A DNA stretch of 15,196 bases, taken from Chloromonas sp. AAM2 (lineage: Eukaryota > Chlorophyta > Chlorophyceae > Chlamydomonadales > Chlamydomonadaceae). Positions 10,101 to 15,196 of this stretch are shown here, piece by piece. The stretch lies in the NCBI GenBank assembly GCA_004335635.1, contig QAXH01002534.1, positions 1-15,196 of the forward strand, read 5' to 3'. The position numbers were made by a program, and so were the translations under genes. Position 1 is the first letter of the stretch; each line of letters starts with the position of its first letter. The notes under the pieces are model-generated. The model was not told the DNA's origin and did not search any database. It saw only the letters and a list, made by a program, of their open reading frames with translations.

Positions 10101-12922
10101 CCGGCCACGTCCACCCGGTGCTCAGCGAACAACTGGCGCTTAACCATCTGAAGCAACAGAAATGACGAACAGCAGGGCTGGCAAGGGAGCAGGAATGATA
10201 CTGTAGGTATGCATGGCAGGCGTCATGTGTTCCATCAGGATGCATCCCCAAGGCAGTGGCGTTCCAATCTCCGGCATTTGCAGGTTGAGTGGCGCACGCT
10301 TGGAAAACATTTGAAGGGACACGTGGGTGGGTTGGGTCGCCCGGTAAGGCATTCAACGACTCACTGCCATGTTGAAGTAGTCGTTGGCAGTCATGCGCGG
10401 CAGGCCTGAGATGGCCAGCAGCACAGGGGAGCTCAGGGCCTGCGATTCAGGGCAAAAGAGGTTACATCGATAGCTGGGTAAACAGACAGGTGGGTAGATA
10501 GGTAGTATAGACAGATAGACAGATAGACAGATCAATCACACCAGGATGCCCAAAGGTAGATTCTACTGTCGCATCCTGCCAAAGGTTGTGCCCGCAAGCA
10601 CCATGCCTACCGTCACGAATCGCAGCTGCACGTACACTGTATGACGGGCACACTTGTACTTGTACTTTGATGCACTGAGCGCAAACGCCAGCAAGCTATG
10701 CAAGATCTGCGCCTGCTGAGCATTGAAACAGCAGACCTTATCACTCAACATCATTGCATGCTGCGCATCGGCTCACCTGTGCTATCTGAGCGTCCAGCTC
10801 TGTGCCGCCAAAGTTTGTGCTCAAACCCTGCAACCACACACATGCAATATGCACAAATGAAAACAAACGCGTATGTTTGGAAGACCTGGCATTGCCTGGT
10901 GGATACTTGCCACTGCACGCAAGACATGCGTCTTTGTCACATGTTTCTATATTGCATATCTTCTATCTCAATTGCCCATCTTGAGACCACAGGCAGTACC
11001 AGCCGGGCTTCCAGAGCACAACAGGCGCACTACTAAAGCCGTTCTCATGGATCATTCAACTGCTGTCTCTGAGTTGATGGATTTGATCAGGTCAGGTCTT
11101 GAATGCACGCTGCAGACCTCTGTTGGATTTCGTAACATATCGCAGTTTCGTACAAGTGATGGCTTCTCAAACGAGCACTTTTACACCATCAACGGGAGCG
11201 CCTCACTAGGCCGGTCAAGCACAACTCCGTGACAATATGCGCTGATCAAGTAGGCACCAGGTCATGAATTGCATCATCCCAATCACCTGCATCAGCACGA
11301 ATTCCTTGCCATCCTTGTATGCGGCGTAGGCAGAGTAGATCCTATCCAGGAGCTCCGATTGCTTCCCGCTGGCTATCAACTGCAACAAACAAGGGTGTGG
11401 CGTTAGCAAACCTGTGGGTTGGAGTGAGAAGGACAGTGAAAAGCCGCGTGTTTAAATGTTACATTATGAAAGAGAGAAGGACAGTGGGCATTCACGTGAT
11501 GAAAACGTGGGTGGTGCTTGCACAACTGTCCCTGACATGGTATCGCCAGACCCATACAAGGTCACATGGGATGGCCCAAAACACAGCTGCACATAAGGGT
11601 ACAGAGAACGGCCTGAACAGGACCGCTCGGTTGTTCAACAGTTGTACTGGCAAATCACGCACATGGTGTGTGAGGTTGAGGGCTGTGTATGTGAGCGGGC
11701 CGGAAGCAGATTCACGTCGAATGGACGTTACTGTCAACTGTTTTCCCCTTTCTCACCTTGGACGCCTCAGTATCCGTGACGCCAACCATGGCGCTAGGGT
11801 CTCCGGACATGCCAAACACCTGGTGCACCCTGCGCAGTGCATGCATTACGTGGCTGGTATGTAGGAGATGTGGGCTCCCTGTGCGATTCGCGTAAGCTAT
11901 ATCTTTTCTAGGTGAGTCTCTTTAGTTTTACGAACGCTTTTACCGGAGTCCCTTTTTTATTAGAGACGTTATACTGTTGTAATAGTCCAGTTACGCTGAA
12001 GTAGATGGGGTCGCAAAAGGCTTTAGATCGCAGTAAAGCCTGATTAGATTGTACGTAGGGATAATCTACACACGATATAAACGAGCATTGAGAAGACAAC
12101 AGTACTTAGGAGGTACAAGATGAGTTTCCGTTGGCCCCAAGCCCAGAGCAAGACCGTGTTTGCTGTTCTAGAATCGAGGTGTATGTGTAACAAACAGCCA
12201 GTAGAGGTGCAGCTTGGTGAAAGGTTCAGGCATTTCTGGGATGTATGTGCTCTGAGCAGCATTGAGCCACCAGGTGTGCAGCTAGTATAAAGGTATAGGG
12301 CACATTCACATTCCTGCCTTCAAGCCCGCGTTTGTTTGCCTTTCCGCCTTAACTTCTTTTTTTCTCGGGGTAGTCAGGCTAGTAAACATCACACCCCGTT
12401 GTCCATTGACGCCTTCCCTGCTGAAAACAGATGTACATACACACTCACAGGTCTGCATGGTGGCCCACGTTGGTCCCTGGAGAGGAAGGCACAGAGATAG
12501 GCGAGAAGAAGCCGACTTTGGGAATATGCCGCTCAAAATGATTGATAAAGCCCAGTGACAGGGGTGTTATGGAACCGTAAGAAGTTACATGGCTCAGGTA
12601 GAGGGACTCAAGCTGGGGTGGCTTCTTGGTGGCACATCCTCGCAGCTGGGTGCTTGACACACCGGCAGAAGTCGGGATGCTCTGAGAGCCAACAATCCTG
12701 CAGCATTCAATAGGATTTGTGCATTACTGTCGGTGGGATACACCACTTGATGAGCCACAAAGGCTCAAGCATTGCAAGGGCATGACTGTGATGACTCTTA
12801 CGACATATGATGATTGACTTGAACTAAGGCCGTATAACGCACCTGGCGCATCGGCTCAGCGTCCTCCAAGCCTGAAAGCTGCCTGCTGCAATGCCTCGCA
12901 GCATCGCCGCGGCAGGTAGCAT
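1169..12922 (-). CDS. Phosphate acetyltransferase (Pta/PAT), 23 exons, complete, 794 aa
   Basis: Catalyses acetyl-CoA + phosphate <=> acetyl-phosphate + CoA; in algae it works with acetate kinase in fermentative acetate production or acetate use. Seen in the sequence: 23 exons on the minus strand join in frame from ATG at 12922-12920 to TAG at 1171-1169, all with GT-AG introns. The translation follows bacterial Pta from end to end: degenerate P-loop domain (about 58-300), DRTGG-like region (about 300-420) and PTA_PTB domain (about 450-785) with RIVLPE (471-476), [14 protein letters not shown] (571-584), VYGDCAVNP (617-625), EGPIQYDAA (688-696), FPDLNTGNNTYK (721-732) and DLSRG (756-760). The length is somewhat above the roughly 700 aa of bacterial enzymes, mostly from an N-terminal presequence. 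The start is the first ATG in a frame that reaches no earlier ATG; a second ATG is codon 7. Chlamydomonas has a mitochondrial PAT1 and a plastid PAT2; I cannot tell which this resembles more. Confidence 0.96.
1615..1631. repeat. (AC)n microsatellite in Pta intron 22
   Basis: About eight and a half AC units. The 699-nt intron 22 (2008-1310) otherwise holds only a short repeated phrase, CACAAACCGG(T/C)TGTGC, near 1499 and 1628. Confidence 0.85.
2249..2326. repeat. AC/GT-rich tract abutting the exon 21 donor
   Basis: An interrupted CA-rich tract on the plus strand. On the transcribed strand the intron 21 donor itself (GTGTGT at 2326-2321) is the first part of the GT-rich run, so the donor is embedded in a simple repeat. 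Confidence 0.7.
2423..2446. repeat. Short tandem duplication in intron 20
   Basis: AAGGTCATCAC is repeated twice back to back, with a further GTCATCAC downstream near 2477. I see nothing else in the 476-nt intron except the small inverted repeat AGGAGC-TTC-GCTCCT at 2711-2725. Confidence 0.55.
3484..3613 (-). repeat. Duplicated exon 18 end plus splice donor
   Basis: The plus-strand 19-mer CCTTACCTTGTCAGGCAGG at 3484-3502 matches 3595-3613 with one difference (G/A). The right copy is the true exon 18 end and donor, read on the minus strand as CCTGCCTGATAAG|GTAAGG; the left copy is the same signal 111 bp inside intron 18. Confidence 0.8.
3664..5182. other. Introns 15-17 (401, 496 and 421 nt): no distinct elements
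   Basis: Apart from exons 16 and 17, introns 15 (5182-4782), 16 (4688-4193) and 17 (4084-3664) show no RNA gene, long repeat or extra exon that I can support. A single GGGTTTAGGG near 4828 resembles a plant telomere unit but is too short to mean anything. Confidence 0.5.
5728..5745. repeat. (AAC)6 microsatellite in intron 14
   Basis: Six AAC units on the plus strand, preceded by A-rich sequence. Confidence 0.85.
5923..5982. repeat. 30-bp tandem duplication in intron 14
   Basis: The unit starting TGCTTCTTGCAGCACGCTTT occurs twice at 5923-5952 and 5953-5982 with a single difference in the last base, which points to a recent event. No coding role is evident. Confidence 0.9.
6060..6110. repeat. 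(GATA)n microsatellite next to the exon 14 donor
   Basis: About eleven GATA-type units with two GATT interruptions. On the transcribed strand it is a TATC run starting about 11 nt inside intron 14, right after the donor GTGGGA. The rest of this 789-nt intron holds the 30-bp duplication and the AAC tract. Confidence 0.9.
6533..6695. repeat. 13-bp minisatellite in Pta intron 13
   Basis: Twelve contiguous 13-bp units (consensus GATTGGCACACAT) plus seven bases. Variants cluster: three GAGTGGCACACAT units in a row at 6546-6584, CACACGT types at 6598-6623 and 6663-6675, and single divergent units at 6585 and 6624. Thirteen is not a multiple of three, so no repeat protein is implied. Confidence 0.95.
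6912..7249. other. Intron 12 (338 nt): no distinct elements
   Basis: No repeat, RNA gene or additional exon seen; exons 12 and 13 join as QPMFE-VLDSL, in line with the family. Confidence 0.5.
7418..7457. repeat. Palindrome and homopolymer runs in intron 11
   Basis: TATTCGAATA at 7418-7427 is a perfect 10-bp palindrome, followed by T7, GAATAG, T6 and G7 runs. CTATTC and GAATAG at the flanks can also pair. Confidence 0.7.
7642..7705. repeat. (TTTG)16 microsatellite in intron 11
   Basis: Sixteen uninterrupted tetranucleotide units, the longest perfect microsatellite in the window. The rest of the 531-nt intron 11 shows only the palindrome/homopolymer patch. Confidence 0.95.
8054..8190. repeat. 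Short imperfect direct repeat in intron 10
   Basis: AGCATGGCTGTCATGCAAACT near 8055 recurs as AGCACGGCTGTCATTCAAACT near 8165 (about 110 bp apart, two differences). Nothing else is apparent in the 466-nt intron. Confidence 0.6.
8677..8680 (-). terminator. RNA polymerase III T4 terminator of tRNA-Ala
   Basis: A TTTT run on the minus strand begins six nucleotides after the tRNA 3' end (within TCTCGATTTTGTGG). This is the minimal eukaryotic Pol III stop and supports an independently transcribed tRNA gene. Confidence 0.65.
8687..8759 (-). tRNA. tRNA-Ala (anticodon AGC), inside Pta intron 9
   Basis: The 73-nt minus-strand sequence folds as a full cloverleaf: acceptor GGGGTCG/CGACTCC (one G-U), D stem GCTC/GAGC, anticodon stem CCCGC/GCGGG with loop TTAGCAT (anticodon AGC), five-base variable loop, and T stem GGGGG/CCCTC (one G-U) with loop ATCGATA. 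The discriminator base is A. The internal promoter is present as TAGCTCACATGGTAGAGC (A-box region) and GGATCGATACC (B-box region). No intron is seen and CCA is not encoded, as expected for a nuclear gene. It lies in the same orientation as the host gene. Confidence 0.93.
8760..9143. other. Remainder of intron 9, upstream of the tRNA
   Basis: No coding or structured element recognised. It contains the region upstream of the nested tRNA gene; no second tRNA is seen. Confidence 0.5.
9243..9784. other. Intron 8 (542 nt): no distinct elements
   Basis: Only a short repeated phrase CCCCACAGTG near 9476 and 9513 was noticed. No tRNA, coding exon or microsatellite is visible. Confidence 0.5.
10509..10532. 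repeat. (AGACAGAT)3 in intron 5
   Basis: Three perfect 8-bp units flanked by degenerate GATA/GGTA sequence from about 10480. On the transcribed strand this gives a pyrimidine-rich run 70-95 nt before the exon 6 acceptor. The rest of the 337-nt intron 5 is featureless. Confidence 0.85.
10828..11756. other. Introns 3 and 4 (377 and 459 nt): no distinct elements
   Basis: Around exon 4 these introns carry no recognisable element. The protein reads continuously from exon 4 (EFVLMQ) into exon 5 ([12 protein letters not shown]) as in other Pta proteins, so no missing exon is expected here. Confidence 0.5.
11895..12090. other. AT-rich segment with perfect hairpin in intron 2
   Basis: This part of the 619-nt intron 2 is clearly more AT-rich than the flanks and lacks the CA-type repeats common elsewhere. 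It contains AGGCTTTA-GATCGCAG-TAAAGCCT at 12018-12041, a perfect 8-bp stem with an 8-nt loop. I see no terminal inverted repeats or target duplication that would name a transposon. Confidence 0.5.
12449..12922 (-). other. Pta presequence and degenerate P-loop segment (exons 1-2)
   Basis: Residues 1-56 contain no Asp or Glu and carry Arg at 9, 20, 24 and 27 among Ala, Leu, Ser and Trp, the composition of an organelle presequence. This suggests import, but algal mitochondrial and plastid presequences look alike, so the target is unresolved. Residues 60-76 ([17 protein letters not shown]) sit where the BioD-like P-loop of other Pta proteins lies, and lead to KVGFFSPI at 87-94. No GKS/GKT is present. 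E. coli Pta also lacks a strict GKS here, so the degeneracy is not proof of damage. Confidence 0.75.
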
Positions 12923-13360
12923 CGCGTCTCCAAGGACTGAGAGTGTCGGAGAAAGGGTTCCGTGGAAGGTAAAAAGATGTGGTATTTGGGATTTAGTGAG
13001 TTCACTGCTCAAATGCAGGCGAAGGCGGGCGCGAAGGTCAGCGAAGGACTGTTAGCTGATCTTTGGCGGTTACGGGCGTGGAAAAGCGCTCTAGGCGCGT
13101 TGCAACCAACGAATTATCATGTCGGCTGTTCCTCTCACCTTGAAAGATTCAGCAACTTGTTCGCTTTTTGGATGGATTGGTTTGTCTCTAGATCCCATCC
13201 CAATGTGCCAGTTCAATGTGCCAATATCCGCAGTCTAATCCCCTGAAGCTGTCCCCTTCCCCTGTTGCCACACTGGCTCCGTGGCGTGACAGGAAATTGT
13301 CCCAGAATTTGCAAACATCTTTTTTGACCATGCACAGATTGGCCCGTTTGAAATCCTCAG
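12923..13360 (-). promoter_or_regulatory. Pta 5' UTR and promoter region (by position)
   Basis: This stretch lies between the BADC-like poly(A) signal candidate and the Pta start codon and must hold the Pta transcription start. I see no TATA box at a convincing position. There is a locally GC-rich patch around 13018-13105 (GGCGGGCGCGAAGG on the plus strand). The call rests on position only. Confidence 0.4.
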
Positions 13361-13365
13361 TTACA
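13361..13365 (-). terminator. Candidate TGTAA poly(A) signal of the BADC-like gene
   Basis: TGTAA on the minus strand about 480 nt after the TAA stop at 13847, the first such motif I find downstream. It implies a 3' UTR of nearly 500 nt, normal for green algae, and bounds the Pta promoter region on its upstream side. Confidence 0.5.
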
Positions 13366-13846
13366 ATGTGCAGAGAGACTATGGCATTTGCATGAGTGTC
13401 TGTTGCTTGCCACGTGCCCAACACACGTTCACAGCTATTGGTAATGAACAGAAGGGAAATCCACTGCTGAAATGCCAGTGCACATCAACAACCTTGACGC
13501 TCAACTACAGCAGCAGCCAGCCGGCGCATGCAGCTCAAAATTGTCTGTGTTGAGGGCCCTGGATTACCACTTACGTTGATCAATCAGTTAACATATGCAG
13601 CCTCATGCTTCCTGTTCGGATCACCCTATAGCCCAAAGTGGGCCCGTCATTCCTGACCCAGCCTCTTCAGTGCCCACTACTTCACGGGCACCAGGTGCTG
13701 CTAATGTCCAATCCAGCCTGGGAATGGAGCCAACAACCCAGGCCTAAGAATGGAGCCACATCAGTCTGGGAATGGGGCCACCAAACGGACTTGGAATTGG
13801 CGCAGTACAATGTGTTGCTCCCGGCAGCAGCGTGGCCATCAGCAGC
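13366..13846 (-). other. 3' UTR of BADC-like gene with short imperfect repeats
   Basis: No coding signal. Around 13717-13787 three imperfect units of about 24 bp share GGGAATGGAGCCA (second copy AAGAATGGAGCCA, third GGGAATGGGGCCA) on the plus strand. Elsewhere it is unremarkable. Confidence 0.45.
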
Positions 13847-15196
13847 TTAGGCGTACTTTGAGTCTCCGATGATGTGGCCGCCAAAGAATGGCGCCAGCTC
13901 CACCACGTCCTGGCGGTACTCCACCGGTGCACCCTCGTCCACATGGAACTTGACAACCTCGCCGGCCTGGGGCGCCTGAGTGCACAAACAGCACCAACAA
14001 ACGCGCATGGGCTCATGCTTTGACTAGCATGGTGATGTCGGCTGCTGCTAAGCACTTGTTTTGGTTGGTCTGGGGTACCGTGTGGCCTGACCGTAATGAT
14101 GCCCATGAGTGTACTGGTGCCACTGGTATGCTCGCAAGTGTGACTGTCCATTTCATACATGTATGTTCGTTCACACAACGTATGAACTTTGCTTGGACAG
14201 CTGCTCAAGGCAGGCGGCTGTGGGGGATCCAACTGAGTACCAGATGTAGCTTAAAAGCTCTTGGTAATGCAGCAGCTGCTGGTCGTCTGCCTGCCTGGGT
14301 CTGCTTCCTTCTATGCCTGCCCAGCTGTTTGAAGATGAAACAGGGCTGCTTAAAGACGAATGCAAATGTTCCCCAAGACGCACCTCCACGGGCACGAATG
14401 TCCCGAGCTGCTCCACATAGCCCAGCGTCTGGCCCTTCTTCACCTGGTCACCCTGTAAACAGCAGCCGACAAGTGGCAAAAGCAACCATCGAACACAGCA
14501 GAATGGCCCAAAGCAATGAGCTTGCATCACACGCGGAAATTAATGTCATGGTAGTGAGCATGTGATGAGATTGCAAAGCAAGTATGTGAGGATGTCGTCT
14601 GAGGTTTTTGCAGCAGTGCTTCGCTGGTAGGCGGATGAACGGCTTGACTTCTGTCTTGTCTGAGACTGGCAGACGCTTCAACGCGCTTGTGTGAAAGATG
14701 GCCCTACTCGTACCTGGTTGACGGTGTTGCCCTTGCCCACACGCTTGCCCGCGGCGTACCGGCCCCGGCGGAAAATGCCGACCTGCACACGGTTGACAAA
14801 TGGAGCAGGTTACTCCAGCTGATATACGTCTATACACAGATGCTAGCTCCAAAACACAAGTGTGCAATCCGCTGCAGTGCACTGTCACTGGCGATGTGCC
14901 AGTAACGGCAGGACTCGGCATAAGCCAAGACATTCTGCCAATGGCTAGACATCTGCGTGGCGTTCGAAGGCACCGAGTGCTGCTCCCTGCGCCACCTGCC
15001 TTTGGTGAGATGACCGTGACCAGGCTCTCGTCCATGGACTCCTCCATGGTCCTCATGGAGTCCAGGGGTGCAGCCTTGGTGATCACGAGCGTCTGGGGGG
15101 CCGTGTAGGGGACGGCGGCGGCAGCGGGGGCAGGGGGCGGGGCGGGGCCGGCGGCAGCACTGCCGGCTGCCAGGCTGCGGCGCACTTTCAATTCAA
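13847..15196 (-). CDS. BADC-like, biotin-less BCCP homologue (partial, 5' end outside window)
   Basis: BADC proteins resemble the biotin carboxyl carrier subunit of plastid acetyl-CoA carboxylase and in plants bind biotin carboxylase in place of BCCP, lowering fatty-acid synthesis. Exons on the minus strand are >15196-15000, 14782-14714, 14452-14384 and 13975-13847 (TAA at 13849-13847). They encode an Ala/Pro-rich linker, then SPKVGIFRRGR, a GDQVKKGQTLGYVEQLG strand-turn and AGEVVKFHVDEGAPVEY, ending HIIGDSKYA. Where BCCP has EAMK, this has EQLG, so the biotinylated Lys is Gly at 14404-14402; the flanking spacing fits without a gap. The VGxFRRGR and EQLG-FPV style is that of BADC, not of a broken BCCP. 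The first junction needs a GC-AG intron. The visible part is about 153 codons; the transit peptide and start are not in the window. Confidence 0.88.
13976..14383. other. Last intron of BADC-like gene (408 nt): no distinct elements
   Basis: GT-AG intron with donor GTGCGT and acceptor CAG before GCGCCC. No repeat or RNA gene recognised in it. Confidence 0.5.

Larger units (their letters stand above)
1169..12922 (-). other. Exon map of the Pta gene
   Basis: Coding exons in transcription order (minus strand): 12922-12843, 12697-12449, 11829-11757, 11379-11287, 10827-10777, 10439-10365, 10147-10049, 9882-9785, 9242-9144, 8535-8424, 7957-7878, 7346-7250, 6911-6820, 6251-6122, 5332-5183, 4781-4689, 4192-4085, 3663-3601, 3315-3157, 2980-2882, 2405-2327, 2073-2009, 1309-1169. 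Exons are 51-249 nt and introns 145-789 nt. Most junctions are phase 0; split codons occur at junctions 1/2, 2/3, 8/9, 9/10, 11/12, 13/14 and 21/22. Boundaries were set by protein continuity with known Pta plus splice consensus; the summed length is divisible by three. A few-nucleotide error is least likely in the conserved C-terminal exons 14-23 and most likely in exons 1-4. Confidence 0.9.

Noticed and set aside
11319..11864. 181-codon plus-strand open frame
   Set aside because: Antisense to Pta exons 3 and 4 and the intron between them; no family resemblance.
14020..14565. 181-codon plus-strand open frame
   Set aside because: Antisense to introns and one exon of the BADC-like gene; chance open frame.
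14448..15191. Uninterrupted 247-codon minus-strand frame as one exon of the BADC-like gene
   Set aside because: Only its first 64 codons look like the family; after 15000 it runs through an intron and reads the next exon in the wrong frame.

Overview
This window looks like nuclear DNA of a green alga, most likely a chlorophycean (Chlamydomonadales or a relative). The evidence is two same-strand genes cut into many short exons by spliceosomal introns, an Ala tRNA with eukaryotic-type sequence, (AC)n/(GATA)n/(TTTG)n microsatellites in the introns, and TGTAA poly(A)-signal candidates downstream of both stop codons. The species is an inference from style; I cannot name it. Everything supported lies on the minus strand.

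Layout in transcription order (right to left). (1) About 15196-13847 is the 3' part of a biotin/lipoyl-attachment-domain (BADC-type) gene, a BCCP-like protein of plastid acetyl-CoA carboxylase whose biotinyl lysine is replaced by glycine. It has four visible exons; the first runs off the window edge and is joined to the second by an apparent GC-AG intron. A TGTAA signal candidate follows at 13365-13361. (2) From 12922 to 1169 is a complete phosphate acetyltransferase (Pta/PAT) gene. I could rebuild 23 exons, all with GT-AG introns and consistent phases, giving 2385 nt including the stop, or 794 aa. The protein has an Arg-rich, acid-free N-terminal presequence, a degenerate P-loop-like N-terminal domain, a DRTGG-like middle and a well conserved PTA_PTB catalytic domain. 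A TGTAA candidate lies 60 nt after its stop. (3) Positions 1-1104 hold no gene I can support, only diverged direct repeats and a very weak possible exon end at the left edge.

Inside the Pta introns: a sense-oriented tRNA-Ala(AGC) in intron 9 with a T4 terminator; a 13-bp minisatellite of about 12.5 copies in intron 13; a 30-bp tandem duplication and a GATA tract in intron 14; a 16-unit TTTG tract in intron 11; an AT-rich stretch with a perfect hairpin in intron 2; and a near-exact copy of the exon 18 end and splice donor placed 111 bp inside intron 18.

Functionally, Pta interconverts acetyl-CoA and acetyl-phosphate (with acetate kinase, the fermentative acetate route in algae), while BADC proteins are known in plants to restrain acetyl-CoA carboxylase. 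Both genes therefore act on acetyl-CoA, but probably in different compartments or pathways, and their adjacency may be chance. I did not find a wholly new system; the most noteworthy points are the biotin-less carrier, its GC-AG intron, the nested tRNA and the duplicated splice donor.
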